The notes: generated from the sequence alone by a model not told the origin. A DNA stretch of 40,289 nucleotides from Christensenella sp. UBA3944 (GCA_002385605.1 DGDU01000013.1:45894-86182); one strand, 5' to 3'. Shown: positions 1 through 8,609, numbered from the stretch's first letter. Numbers and translations are program-made.

Positions 1-1927
1 AGGCACCTCCGATTCGCCATTCCTGATTAGCACCGTAAACCATCTGAGGTCCATAGATATCTTTATCGCAAGCAACGGTAACACGGCAAGCGGAGTTTAC
101 TTCAAGCTGAATAACGACCTTGATATTACAAGCTTGCTGACAACGGGCGCCACGCAAGGTATAGGCACCGAGAGCAAACCGTTTGACGGCATCTTTGACG
201 GCGGCGGCAGGAATATGTACTTTAACTCTACGGTGACCATCAGCGGGGCCCTTAACAGCCTGGGTATATTCCGATATACCAGAAACGCCACCATAAGCAA
301 TATCAGGATAGGGCAAGCTTCCAACTCTACCTTATCCGCCACATCGTCCTCCATCGTCGGCTACCTCGTAGGCACCGCCGATAGTACGATAATAGAAAAC
401 ATAACAACCCAAGCAGGCCGCATAAGCATTTCGGGTATCAGTACGGTAGGCGGCCTCGTAGGCCAAGCCAAAGGCAGCACCGTAATACGCAACTCCACGA
501 TTTCGTGCAATATCAATATTACCGCTACAAACAGCTCGGTAGGTATAGCGGGCGGCGTAGCCGGCTTCCTGGACGGCAGTTCGAGGGCGGAAAATATTGA
601 TTTCACCACAACCGTAACCGTTGCGTCGGATAGATATGCGGGCGCTATCGCCGGCAAGGCCGAAGGGCAAAGCTCGGTAGCCGTAGATAATTGCAGAACC
701 TATCTGCCCAGATTGAACAACACCGCCGTACAGGCGATAGGCGGCCTTGTTGGCTACATAGGCGCTAACCGCAGGGTGCAAAACAGCTATATAAAGACCG
801 AAACCCAGGGCGTGGAATTCTACTCGGGTATCCTTAATACCTTTAACGCCTCGTCGACGGCGAACGCCGAACAAAACGGCGGCGGACTGATAGCCGGTAT
901 CAACAGAGGTTCGATATATAACTGCTATGTGTCCAACCTCACGGTAACCGCCTACGGCTCCTTCTTCGGCGGCATTGTGGGCGTCAACTTCGGCACCGTG
1001 CAGTCCTCCTACACTCAATATGTCAAGATTACGGTGGATAAGAACAGAGTAGGCTCGGGCGGCATTTACGGAGGCATAGTAGGATACAACGCGGGCACCG
1101 TAACCGGCTGTACCTTAACCGGCTGGGGCAACAAAAGCCTGGACTTCACCAATGTAAACTTCCTTATTAAATCGCACACTTATAACAGCGACCCATTCCA
1201 AACCGGAGGTATAGACCCCGCCGGCAAGAACATACCGAGCGACGGCGGCTACATCTATCTGGGCGGTATGTCCGGTTACAACGCCGGCGGCGGTGTAATA
1301 ACGAATACGGTTTCCAACGGCGCCAAGATGCTTGTAAACAGGTGGTCTAACAACAATGTCGACAATTATACTTATGTAGGCATTGTCACGGGCTACAACG
1401 GAAGCGGCAACAGCCAGTCAACGGGCAACAGAATGACAAACAGCAGCGCACAGATTTATCTCTGTGTCGCGGTAGACAACGGCAGCACGGCGTATGTGGG
1501 CAAGATAGCCTACGCCTATGTGGGCGATTTGTACGGCTTTAACCAAAGCGGCTCTCTCGGCCAGAGCGGAAGCGGCGGCAACAAAGCCCACCTTACCGCC
1601 ATCTGCATAGGCAGCTACATGATCCCCTGGCAGATATACTCCGATTCTCCCTTAACGACCAACAGCAACGAAGGCAGGGACGCGTCGGGTTACCAGGTAG
1701 GGCAATTGAGGTATCAGGTTAACTATAACTCGAGCTATACAGCCGGCTCGTTTACCAGGGCTTTGACAAATGAGAACCTGCACGCCAGCGGAGTGCCGGG
1801 GCGCGAAACCGGCACCAACTGGTGGTGGAAGAGGACGGGCTCTTTTTTGGGCATACCGACTTACAGCCTGCAGGAACAGACTGTTTACAGAAACACCGGT
1901 AAACTGAGATTCTTAAGGATTGTCTGA
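1..1927 (+). CDS. GLUG-repeat secreted surface protein, 5' end cut by window
   Basis: The frame is open from base 2 to the TGA at 1925-1927, about 641 residues, so the gene starts before the window. The first residues visible (PFLISTVNHL, then YFKLNNDLDI, then PFDGIFDGGG) are the lead-in usually seen before GLUG repeats in Gram-positive surface proteins. At least eight GLUG-like repeats follow, each with a core such as VGGLVGQAKGS, IGGLVGYIG, FGGIVGVNFGTV and YGGIVGYNAGTV followed by N-x-S/T-rich beta strands. Such repeats stack as a beta-solenoid and occur in adhesins and other extracellular proteins. No LPxTG motif, transmembrane helix or choline/SLH domain is visible at the C-terminus, which ends in a W-rich stretch, so any anchoring must lie upstream or be non-covalent. 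Function (adhesion or glycan binding) is inferred only. Confidence 0.8.
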   Translation, partial: GTSDSPFLISTVNHLRSIDIFIASNGNTASGVYFKLNNDLDITSLLTTGATQGIGTESKPFDGIFDGGGRNMYFNSTVTISGALNSLGIFRYTRNATISNIRIGQASNSTLSATSSSIVGYLVGTADSTIIENITTQAGRISISGISTVGGLVGQAKGSTVIRNSTISCNINITATNSSVGIAGGVAGFLDGSSRAENIDFTTTVTVASDRYAGAIAGKAEGQSSVAVDNCRTYLPRLNNTAVQAIGGLVGYIGANRRVQNSYIKTETQGVEFYSGILNTFNASSTANAEQNGGGLIAGINRGSIYNCYVSNLTVTAYGSFFGGIVGVNFGTVQSSYTQYVKITVDKNRVGSGGIYGGIVGYNAGTVTGCTLTGWGNKSLDFTNVNFLIKSHTYNSDPFQTGGIDPAGKNIPSDGGYIYLGGMSGYNAGGGVITNTVSNGAKMLVNRWSNNNVDNYTYVGIVTGYNGSGNSQSTGNRMTNSSAQIYLCVAVDNGSTAYVGKIAYAYVGDLYGFNQSGSLGQSGSGGNKAHLTAICIGSYMIPWQIYSDSPLTTNSNEGRDASGYQVGQLRYQVNYNSSYTAGSFTRALTNENLHASGVPGRETGTNWWWKRTGSFLGIPTYSLQEQTVYRNTGKLRFLRIV

Positions 1928-1972
1928 TAGCGCCATACGAACATAAGCCCGAAGATTAAAATTTATTAAAAC

Positions 1973-2003
1973 AAAACGAGCCTTTAACGGGGCTCGTTTT
2001 TGT
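1973..2003 (+). terminator. Rho-independent terminator of the surface protein gene
   Basis: A stem ACGAGCC (1976-1982) pairs with GGCTCGT (1991-1997). Flanking A and T runs extend the stem and give a T-rich tail. It lies about 50 bases after the stop codon. Confidence 0.85.
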
Positions 2004-2105
2004 TTGCGGTTTTCGGGCTTTTTTGCGCGAAAATATTTATAATTTTACGCTTTAAAGGGGCTGTGTATTTCCGCGAAAAAAGTTTAATAATTTTAATCAA
2101 AATGT

Positions 2106-2134
2106 TTGACAACGCTAATGCGTTTTTGTATACT
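2106..2134 (+). promoter_or_regulatory. Sigma-A promoter of the regulator-pot operon
   Basis: TTGACA at 2106-2111 and TATACT at 2129-2134 are separated by exactly 17 bp. This near-consensus promoter sits 30 bp before the XRE-cupin start codon. Such a strong core promoter suggests that control is by repression, probably by the first gene's own product (inference). Confidence 0.8.
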
Positions 2135-2164
2135 TATGCTAAACTATTTGTTAAAGGGGTTGCT

Positions 2165-2710
2165 ATGGACATCGGTGCGAAAATAAGGTCTTTACGATTG
2201 CAGAGAGGGCTGACGCAGGAAGAACTCGCCAGCCGCTGCGAGCTTACAAAAGGCTATATCAGCCAGCTGGAAAACGACATCGCCAGCCCTTCGATTAGCA
2301 CTCTTATTGATATCCTTAATGTATTGGGCATAAAGCCCCAGGACTTCTTCGCCGAGGACGACAAGAACGAAAAAATCGTCTTTGCCAAGAAGGACTTTTT
2401 CGAGTCCGAATGCGGCGACGGTAAAATAGTCTGGCTTATACCCAATTCGCAAAAAAACGATATGGAGCCTATTATCCTTATCCTGCCGCCCGAGGGCGAA
2501 TCTTATATTCGCTACCCGTTTGAGGGGCAGGAGTTCGGGTATGTGCTTGAAGGAAAGATAGAAATAATCACCGGAGAAGAAAGTACTTCGGTGCATCAGG
2601 CAAAAAAAGGAGAGGCGTTCTACATCGACGGCGCCGCTCAGCACAAAATAAGAAATGCGGGAAGCTCTACCGCCAGAATTATATGGGTCACAACCCCCAG
2701 TAACTTTTAG
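2165..2710 (+). CDS. XRE-family transcriptional regulator with C-terminal cupin domain
   Basis: 181 residues. The N-terminal 60 residues form a helix-turn-helix of the XRE/HTH_3 type (IGAKIRSLRLQRGLTQEEL, then SRCELTKGYISQLEN). The C-terminal half is a cupin_2 beta-barrel (GQEFGYVLEGKIEI, GEAFYIDGAAQHKI). The frame is open further upstream, but the ATG at 2165 is preferred: it follows AAAGGGG by about six bases, lies just downstream of a near-consensus promoter, and begins the HTH. This architecture (PuuR-like) commonly controls polyamine genes, and here the gene stands 11 bp before potA in the same operon. The cupin probably senses a polyamine or related ligand; the ligand is inferred from context. 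Confidence 0.9.
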   Translation: MDIGAKIRSLRLQRGLTQEELASRCELTKGYISQLENDIASPSISTLIDILNVLGIKPQDFFAEDDKNEKIVFAKKDFFESECGDGKIVWLIPNSQKNDMEPIILILPPEGESYIRYPFEGQEFGYVLEGKIEIITGEESTSVHQAKKGEAFYIDGAAQHKIRNAGSSTARIIWVTTPSNF

Positions 2711-2721
2711 AGGAGAGAAAA

Positions 2722-4158
2722 ATGACCAATCAGACTATCATCGAGTTCAGGAATGTATCCAAGACTTACAACGAAAAGCCCGTTGTAAAGAACATCAGCT
2801 TCTCCATCAAACAGGGGGAGTTTGTGACCCTTCTGGGACCCTCCGGCTGCGGCAAGACGACAACCTTAAGAATGCTCGCCGGCCTTGAAACCCCCACCGA
2901 AGGCAAGATTTTTATTAACGGCAAGGATTATACGGACACCCCTCCGCATAAGCGCCCCGTTAATACCGTTTTCCAAAGGTACGCGCTCTTCCCCCACCTC
3001 AATGTCTTTAACAATGTCGCCTTCGGGCTTAAGCTTAAAAAGATTCCCGACGGTACCTACACCGACAAAAAGGGAAGGACCTTTGAGAAGTTCCGCAAGT
3101 ACTCCAAAGAGGAAATAAGGGAAAAGGTGCACGCCGCCCTCAAGATGGTAGACCTCGAGGACTACGAGCAGCGCAATGTTAACAGCCTTTCGGGCGGGCA
3201 GATGCAGAGAGTGGCGATAGCGAGAGCGCTTGTAAACGAGCCCAAGGTCCTGCTTCTGGACGAGCCTTTGGGCGCCCTTGACCTTAAAATGCGCAAGGAC
3301 ATGCAGATAGAGCTTATGAATATGCATAAGAAGGTTGGCATAACCTTTGTGTATGTCACCCACGACCAGGAAGAGGCACTTACGATGTCGGATACCATTG
3401 TCGTTATGCGCGACGGCGTAATCCAGCAGATAGCAAGCCCCCAGAAAATCTACGACGAGCCCGCAAATGTCTTTGTCGCAGACTTCATAGGCGAAAGCAA
3501 CATATACAGCGGCATTATGCTTGAGGACTTCAAGGTTGAGTTCTGCGGCGCCGTGCTTGAGTGCGTCGACAAGGGCTTCAAGAAAAACGAGCCCATAGAT
3601 GTAATCATAAGGCCCGAGGATATCTATATCCTGCCCAAGGATAACCCCGCCGCGGTGCTAAGGGGCACGGTTATTTCGTCCGTCTTTAAAGGCGACCATT
3701 ATCAGATAACAGCCATAGTTAACGGAAACGAGATACTTATTCACGACAATGTAGAGTGCAAAGAGGGTGACGAGATCGGGTTGTTCATAAAACCCTTCGA
3801 CCTGCACATAATGCAGAAGCCGCGCATCATAAACGAGATTATCACCGAAATGTGGGACAAAAATGTCGTTGAAATCTGCGACGGCAGGTTCCCCTGTAAC
3901 TGCGACTTCGAGAGCGGCACCCCCGTTAAAGTGTCTATTAAGTTCGGCGATGTCATCATTCATGACAACGAGTCCGACGGCATTATAGGCGGCGAAGTTA
4001 TAAGCAGCATTTATAAGGGCAGCTATTATCAGTGCATTGTTAAGACGGATAATTATTACAACTTCTTCGTCGATACCCAGGACGAGTGGCTTAAGGGCGA
4101 CAGGGTGGGCATCTCGGTCGCGCCCGAAAACATCCAGGTCGAAAGACTGGGCGAATAA
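2722..4158 (+). CDS. potA: Spermidine/putrescine ABC transporter ATP-binding protein PotA
   Basis: 478 residues, about 100 longer than a typical PotA. The ATPase core is complete: Walker A GPSGCGKTT (39-47), Q-loop in VFQRYALFPH, signature LSGGQ (156-160), Walker B LLLDE (177-181) and switch His214. A lysine-rich insertion of about 25 residues follows GLKLKKIP (around 107-130), before the helical subdomain. The C-terminal extension contains what look like two successive TOBE-type segments, with the repeated element VISSVFKGDHYQ (317-328) and VISSIYKGSYYQ (426-437). TOBE domains in this family regulate transport or bind ligand. A ribosome site AGAGGAGAG precedes the ATG. It powers import through PotB and PotC. 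The polyamine assignment rests on the whole operon rather than on PotA alone. Confidence 0.93.
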   Translation: MTNQTIIEFRNVSKTYNEKPVVKNISFSIKQGEFVTLLGPSGCGKTTTLRMLAGLETPTEGKIFINGKDYTDTPPHKRPVNTVFQRYALFPHLNVFNNVAFGLKLKKIPDGTYTDKKGRTFEKFRKYSKEEIREKVHAALKMVDLEDYEQRNVNSLSGGQMQRVAIARALVNEPKVLLLDEPLGALDLKMRKDMQIELMNMHKKVGITFVYVTHDQEEALTMSDTIVVMRDGVIQQIASPQKIYDEPANVFVADFIGESNIYSGIMLEDFKVEFCGAVLECVDKGFKKNEPIDVIIRPEDIYILPKDNPAAVLRGTVISSVFKGDHYQITAIVNGNEILIHDNVECKEGDEIGLFIKPFDLHIMQKPRIINEIITEMWDKNVVEICDGRFPCNCDFESGTPVKVSIKFGDVIIHDNESDGIIGGEVISSIYKGSYYQCIVKTDNYYNFFVDTQDEWLKGDRVGISVAPENIQVERLGE

Positions 4159-4176
4159 AGCAGCAGGGACAGAAAG

Positions 4177-4974
4177 ATGAAAAAGGCTATAGACAGAATT
4201 AAAAACTTCCGCATTACCCGCAGGGTTTTCGCGTATCCGTATATCCTGTTCCTCGTGCTGTTTGTCGTCGTACCGCTTGCCATGATATCGGTTAACGCCT
4301 TTATCGCGGGCGGCAAGATAACCTTGACTAACTTTGCAGAGTTTTTCGGCTCGGCTACGGGTTTGAGGGTTTTGGGCGACTCTATTCTTATAGGGCTTAT
4401 TACCTGCGCGATTTGCCTTCTGCTGGGCTATCCCGTGGCGTATATCCTTAATAAGTACAGCTCGAGCAAGATACTTGTTTTGTTGTTCATACTGCCGATG
4501 TGGGTCAACTTCCTTATAAGGACGCTTGCCACGAAGTCGCTGTTTCTTATGCTGGGGCTCCCGCTGGGGCTGGGGTCGGTGCTGTTCGGTATGGTATATA
4601 ACTACCTGCCCTTTATGATACTGCCCATTCATACAACCCTTTCGGGGCTGGGCAAAGAGTACGCCGAGGCGGCGGCAGACCTTGGCGCCGATAATATTAC
4701 CGTTATATTGAAGACCATACTTCCGCTTTCGCTTCCCGGAATCATAAGCGGCATTACGATGGTGTTCATTCCCACCATTTCGACATACGCTATAAGCCAG
4801 CTACTTAGCAACGGCACGATTTACCTTTTCGGTGACTCGATTAATACCAAGTTTGCCAACGGCCTGTACGGCGTGGGCAGCGTTATGAGCCTCATAATGC
4901 TGGTGCTGGTTGTTATCTCCAACATCTTTATAAGCAAATACAACAAGGGCAACTCGGGGAGGACACTATGGTAA
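4177..4974 (+). CDS. potB: Spermidine/putrescine ABC transporter permease PotB
   Basis: 265 residues with about six predicted transmembrane helices, the first after a short basic N-terminus (RITRRVFAYPYILFLVLFVV). The cytoplasmic EAA loop that docks on the ATPase is clear: EYAEAAADLGADN followed by ILPLSLPGIISGI. It is a type I importer permease, 18 bp after potA. Its last seven bases overlap the potC start (ATGGTAA at 4968-4974), which implies translational coupling and 1:1 production of the two permeases. The length is normal for PotB/PotH. Confidence 0.93.
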   Translation: MKKAIDRIKNFRITRRVFAYPYILFLVLFVVVPLAMISVNAFIAGGKITLTNFAEFFGSATGLRVLGDSILIGLITCAICLLLGYPVAYILNKYSSSKILVLLFILPMWVNFLIRTLATKSLFLMLGLPLGLGSVLFGMVYNYLPFMILPIHTTLSGLGKEYAEAAADLGADNITVILKTILPLSLPGIISGITMVFIPTISTYAISQLLSNGTIYLFGDSINTKFANGLYGVGSVMSLIMLVLVVISNIFISKYNKGNSGRTLW

Positions 4975-5777
4975 AAAAATTGTTCGCTAAAGGGTATCTC
5001 TGCGTTATTCTCGCGGTGCTGTACCTGCCCATTATACTCATTATAGTTTACAGCTTCTCCAACTCCTCGAACTTCAGCTTTGCCAAAGGCTTTTCGTTCG
5101 GCGCGTACGAGGCCATAGTCACAAGCCCCCAGACCCCCAAGCTGATGAAGGCGCTTGAAAACACCTTCATTATCGCCGCGGTGTCGTCGGTGGCGGCGAC
5201 CATTCTAGGCACGCTTGCCGCGATAGGCATCTTTACGATGAAGAGCAAGCTTCGCGGGCTTGTCGAGAACATCAACCAGCTGCCCATCATTAACTCCGAA
5301 ATAGTTATGGCGGTTTCTTTGATGCTGTTTTTTGTAACCTTCAAGATTCCCGCAGGGCTGACCCGCCTGATACTTGGGCATATCTCTTTCTGTACGCCTT
5401 ATGTTGTGCTTTCGGTTATGCCAAAGCTTGTTCAGATGGACCCCAATATCTATGAGGCCGCCCTCGACCTGGGCGCAAGCCCCTTTAAGGCCATGATAAA
5501 GGTGCTGTTCCCCATGCTCGTGCCGGGTATCGTGTCGGGCTTCGTTATGAGCTTTACGCTTTCGATGGACGACTTCATCATCACGCAGATTAACAAGAGC
5601 GGCGGTATAGAGACCCTGAGCACTTATATATATGAGGATGTAAGGATTAAAGGTATGGAGCCTTTCTGGTTTGCCATATTCTCGATTATATTTGTCGTCG
5701 TGCTGGGCATCATGCTCATCATTAACCTGTATAACACCCGCAAAAAGAAAGAACAATCGGAGGAGAAGGAAGTATGA
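4968..5777 (+). CDS. potC: Spermidine/putrescine ABC transporter permease PotC
   Basis: 269 residues with about six transmembrane helices. The EAA loop reads YEAALDLGASPFKAM followed by LFPMLVPGIVSGF, and the family segment SFTLSMDDFIIT typical of PotC/PotI is present. It ends in a charged tail rich in Lys and Glu. The start overlaps potB by seven bases, with GGGGAGG upstream, and the end overlaps potD in an ATGA arrangement (5774-5777). It forms a heterodimeric channel with PotB. Confidence 0.93.
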   Translation: MVKKLFAKGYLCVILAVLYLPIILIIVYSFSNSSNFSFAKGFSFGAYEAIVTSPQTPKLMKALENTFIIAAVSSVAATILGTLAAIGIFTMKSKLRGLVENINQLPIINSEIVMAVSLMLFFVTFKIPAGLTRLILGHISFCTPYVVLSVMPKLVQMDPNIYEAALDLGASPFKAMIKVLFPMLVPGIVSGFVMSFTLSMDDFIITQINKSGGIETLSTYIYEDVRIKGMEPFWFAIFSIIFVVVLGIMLIINLYNTRKKKEQSEEKEV

Positions 5778-7138
5778 AAAAGATTGCCATAGTTTTGCTT
5801 GCCGTGTTTGTACTTTTCTCCTTAGCGGGCTGCGCTTCTGACGGCGGAAACGGGGGAGGCTCTCCCGCAGCGACCGAAAGGCTTGTTATTTATAACTGGG
5901 CCGACTACATCGACGAGGGCGACAACGAAAGCGGACGCCCCGGGCTTATAGCGGCGTTTGAGCAGTATTACTTCGAGCAGACGGGCGTAAGGATTTCCGT
6001 TGAGTATAACACCTTCGAAACCAACGAGGAAATGGTCACCAAAGCCATGGTGAGCGACACCGAGATGGACCTTATCTGCCCCTCGGAGTACACCATACAA
6101 AAGCTTTTGATTAACGGAATGCTAAGGGAGATAAATTTCGATAATATCGAAAACTCCGCGAATATCAACACCGATATCCTGGACACCATTTCGGAAGTCT
6201 TCGGCGAGATTGAAGGAAACGACGGCACAAAGTACGACATGACCAAGTATATGGTGCCTTATTTGTGGGGCACGCTGGGTATCCTTTATAACACCGAAGT
6301 TGTTACCGAAGAGGATCTTGCGCACGGCTACGGGCTTCTGTGGAACGAAGGCAATAACCCCAAGCTTAACGGCAAAATCCTTATGAAGGACAGCGTAAGG
6401 GACTCGTATGTTGCCGTCGTGCTTTACGCCAAAGAGCAGGGCCTGCTTCCCGAAAAGTACGATGCTCTCAGCATACAGGACCTCATTAACTCGGTTAATA
6501 AAGAGCTGCTCGCCGTTGCCGAATCCCTACTCCTTAAGCAGAGCGGCCTCCTTTACGGCTACGAAGTCGACTTCGGAAGGGACGATATGGTAAAGGGCAA
6601 CGCCTATGTGGACCTTGCCTGGAGCGGCGACGCCATTTACGCCATAGAGTCGGGACTAGAGGAAGATGTCTATCTTGATTATTTTGTGCCTGAGATAGGC
6701 GGAAACATCTGGTTTGACGGCTGGGTTATCCCCAAAAAGGTTAAGAACCTGCGCGCCGCCGAGATGTTTATAAACTTTATGTGCGACCCCGTAAACGCCA
6801 TTTATAATATGACTTATATAGGGTATACCTCGGCTGTCGATAAGGAAGTCCTCATGGAAAACGAGGAAGTGCTTGAGATCCTCGAATACTACGAGTATGA
6901 CCCCGAGGAGTATTTTTCCGACCCCATCCGTTATCCCGAGATTACAGAAAACATGGGCGTTATGAAGGACTTCGGAAAAGAAGCCGACGCTGTGATTATG
7001 ATGTGGGAGAGCATAAAGCCCTACAAAACCACCGAGCTGGGCATTATTTTGGGCGTAATAATAGGCGCCGTGGCGCTTGCCGCGGGAATATACTTCGCGG
7101 TTAACCGCCTTAAGATGAGGCCGAGAAGGGTTAAATAG
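5774..7138 (+). CDS. potD: PotD-like extracellular polyamine-binding lipoprotein with C-terminal membrane helix
   Basis: 454 residues. The N-terminus is a lipoprotein signal peptide with lipobox LAGC (Cys20). The mature part is a PotD/PotF-type solute-binding protein: LVIYNWADYID at the start, EYNTFETNEEMVTK, DLICPSEYTIQKL and YVDLAWSGDAIYAIESG. The solute-binding part normally ends near residue 350-380. Here it is followed by an acidic, Tyr/Glu-rich stretch and then a hydrophobic helix at about 422-443, closed by a basic tail (RLKMRPRRVK). The protein could therefore be fixed to the membrane at both ends, which is unusual for a binding protein. It is the last gene of the operon, with ribosome site GGAGGAGAAGG in the end of potC. 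The substrate is spermidine or putrescine by family; which one cannot be read here. Confidence 0.9.
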   Translation: MKKIAIVLLAVFVLFSLAGCASDGGNGGGSPAATERLVIYNWADYIDEGDNESGRPGLIAAFEQYYFEQTGVRISVEYNTFETNEEMVTKAMVSDTEMDLICPSEYTIQKLLINGMLREINFDNIENSANINTDILDTISEVFGEIEGNDGTKYDMTKYMVPYLWGTLGILYNTEVVTEEDLAHGYGLLWNEGNNPKLNGKILMKDSVRDSYVAVVLYAKEQGLLPEKYDALSIQDLINSVNKELLAVAESLLLKQSGLLYGYEVDFGRDDMVKGNAYVDLAWSGDAIYAIESGLEEDVYLDYFVPEIGGNIWFDGWVIPKKVKNLRAAEMFINFMCDPVNAIYNMTYIGYTSAVDKEVLMENEEVLEILEYYEYDPEEYFSDPIRYPEITENMGVMKDFGKEADAVIMMWESIKPYKTTELGIILGVIIGAVALAAGIYFAVNRLKMRPRRVK

Positions 7139-7164
7139 CTTTTGGGAAATATAAGCCAAAATAA

Positions 7165-7194
7165 AAGCGGGGCAATAAGCCCCGCTTATTTATT
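7165..7194. terminator. Bidirectional terminator between potD and the M28 peptidase
   Basis: A perfect nine-pair stem, AAGCGGGGC (7165-7173) with GCCCCGCTT (7179-7187), has an AATAA loop. It is followed by ATTTATTT on the plus strand and preceded by an A-rich run that gives the U tail on the minus strand. It serves two converging genes. Confidence 0.85.
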
Positions 7195-7205
7195 TGTTGA
7201 AAACC

Positions 7206-8429
7206 TTATTTGTTTAATTCCCCTATCTTTTGGATGAGGTTGTAAACGGTTTTGATGCCCGTTTCGAGGGTGGATTCGCTTATCCTGTCGCTCTTGTCGT
7301 TGTTGGTGTGGTAGTAGTCGGTGCAGCGGGGGTTCTGGGCGGCGATTGTTATGGTGCGGACGCCGGCTTTGCAGAAGGGGGTACTGTCGCAGCCGCCTAC
7401 GGGATTGAAGATGACTTTGGGGTTGCCTACGCCGGCTTCTCTCATAGATTCGAGCCCGAGGGAAATAAGGGTGGGGTCGAACTTTGTGCCCTGCCAGGTG
7501 TCGCCCTTTATAACTTCGAAGTGGTCGGCGTCGGCTATCGAGTCCACATTGATAAGGAAGGAATCTTTGAGGGCGCCGTCGTCTTTGTGGGCTTTTACAA
7601 AGGCGAAGCTGCCTTTTAGCCCCGCTTCCTCTGCGGCGAAGCAGATGTTAACAAGCCTGCAGTTTTTGGGCAGCTTGTCGGGATTTTCTTTGAAATACTT
7701 CATTACCATTATGTTGATGGCGATGCCCGAAAGGTTATCCATCGCGCCGGGCGAGCCTATGGCTTTGTCGTGGGAAACATACTGCGAGATGAAGAAGAAG
7801 CCCGGGATGAACAGAAGGGGGAGGATATAGGCGATAACCACATACGCCGAATAGGAGATATTGGCCCCGCCGAATTCGCATATTGCCTTGAAAAGGGAAA
7901 GCGCTATCATAACTACAACGCCGACAACGCCGTATGCCACTTTGGGGATTGCCGTATTGGGGTTTTTGGCGGCGAGCTTCCAGCACCAGCTGCTGTCGTA
8001 GTGGGCGCCGAGGTAAATGGTGTAGTCCGCCTTTCCGTCTTCGGGGGATAGTTCTGTTATAATGTTTTCGGATACCGCCTGCTTAAAAGCCGAATCGAAC
8101 CAGCCCTTGTAAAGGATTATTTGTATTACCGTAAATACCATCATCCCCACATATCCGATGAGCGCGAGCAGGGTGCCACCGTAGCTTACATAATAAAGCA
8201 CGAGAAGGATGAGGGCTACCCAGCCGAGGTATCCTATGGCGCCTATGCTGGCATTGGGGGCGTATACAAATTTTTCGGTTTGGGGTTTGAGGCTTGTTTG
8301 CTCCTCGATGATGCGTTGAAGCTTGACAGACGCAGCCTTTTCTTCGGGGCTACCAGGGAACCTGCAGCCGTCCGCCTCAATCTCTTTGATTATCTGCATG
8401 GTTTGAGAGGCATGCTTGCTGAAATCCAT
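7206..8429 (-). CDS. Membrane-embedded M28-family zinc metallopeptidase
   Basis: 407 residues counted from the ATG at 8427-8429. That start is preferred over an ATG seven codons upstream because AAGGAGA stands eight bases before it and the upstream ATG falls at the predicted transcript start. The M28 zinc site is recognisable: LGAHYDSS (His143, with Asp145), GAMDNLSG (Asp231), AAEEAG (Glu267/268), NVDSIAD (Asp296) and YYHTNNDK near the C-terminus. Two membrane helices (about 61-83 and 86-107) precede the catalytic part. Two more (about 161-183 and 192-218) are inserted between the first zinc ligand and the GAMDN motif. With a cytoplasmic N-terminus, four helices place all ligands on the cytoplasmic side (inference). 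The aminopeptidase substrate is unknown. Confidence 0.85.
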   Translation of the reverse strand: MDFSKHASQTMQIIKEIEADGCRFPGSPEEKAASVKLQRIIEEQTSLKPQTEKFVYAPNASIGAIGYLGWVALILLVLYYVSYGGTLLALIGYVGMMVFTVIQIILYKGWFDSAFKQAVSENIITELSPEDGKADYTIYLGAHYDSSWCWKLAAKNPNTAIPKVAYGVVGVVVMIALSLFKAICEFGGANISYSAYVVIAYILPLLFIPGFFFISQYVSHDKAIGSPGAMDNLSGIAINIMVMKYFKENPDKLPKNCRLVNICFAAEEAGLKGSFAFVKAHKDDGALKDSFLINVDSIADADHFEVIKGDTWQGTKFDPTLISLGLESMREAGVGNPKVIFNPVGGCDSTPFCKAGVRTITIAAQNPRCTDYYHTNNDKSDRISESTLETGIKTVYNLIQKIGELNK

Positions 8430-8458
8430 AATTTTTTCTCCTTCAGGCATTTTCCTAA

Positions 8459-8487
8459 ATTATAACAAATTTAAACATTCTATTCAA
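8459..8487 (-). promoter_or_regulatory. Promoter of the M28 peptidase gene
   Basis: Read on the minus strand, TTGAAT (8482-8487) and TATAAT (8459-8464) are 17 bp apart. Transcription would start near 8452, just before the preferred start codon's ribosome site. Confidence 0.65.
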
Positions 8488-8580
8488 TAAGAAATAATTC
8501 ATACGGGCGGAATATCTTATGACGAATTTTTTATTTTTGTGCGGGAAATCCCTTAAAAATAAGGGAATAATAAATAAAAG

Positions 8581-8609
8581 TTGCAAAATGTTCACTTATA
8601 TATTATACT
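8581..8609 (+). promoter_or_regulatory. Promoter of the alpha-mannosidase gene
   Basis: TTGCAA (8581-8586) and TATACT (8604-8609) are separated by 17 bp. The leader would be about 70 bases long and contains the hairpin at 8651-8669. Confidence 0.65.

Noticed and set aside
332..1018. A 228-residue minus-strand reading frame opposite the surface protein
   Set aside because: It is a shadow of the repeat-coding strand; its composition (Gly/Tyr/Ala-rich) follows from the repeats, and the plus-strand frame has clear GLUG motifs.
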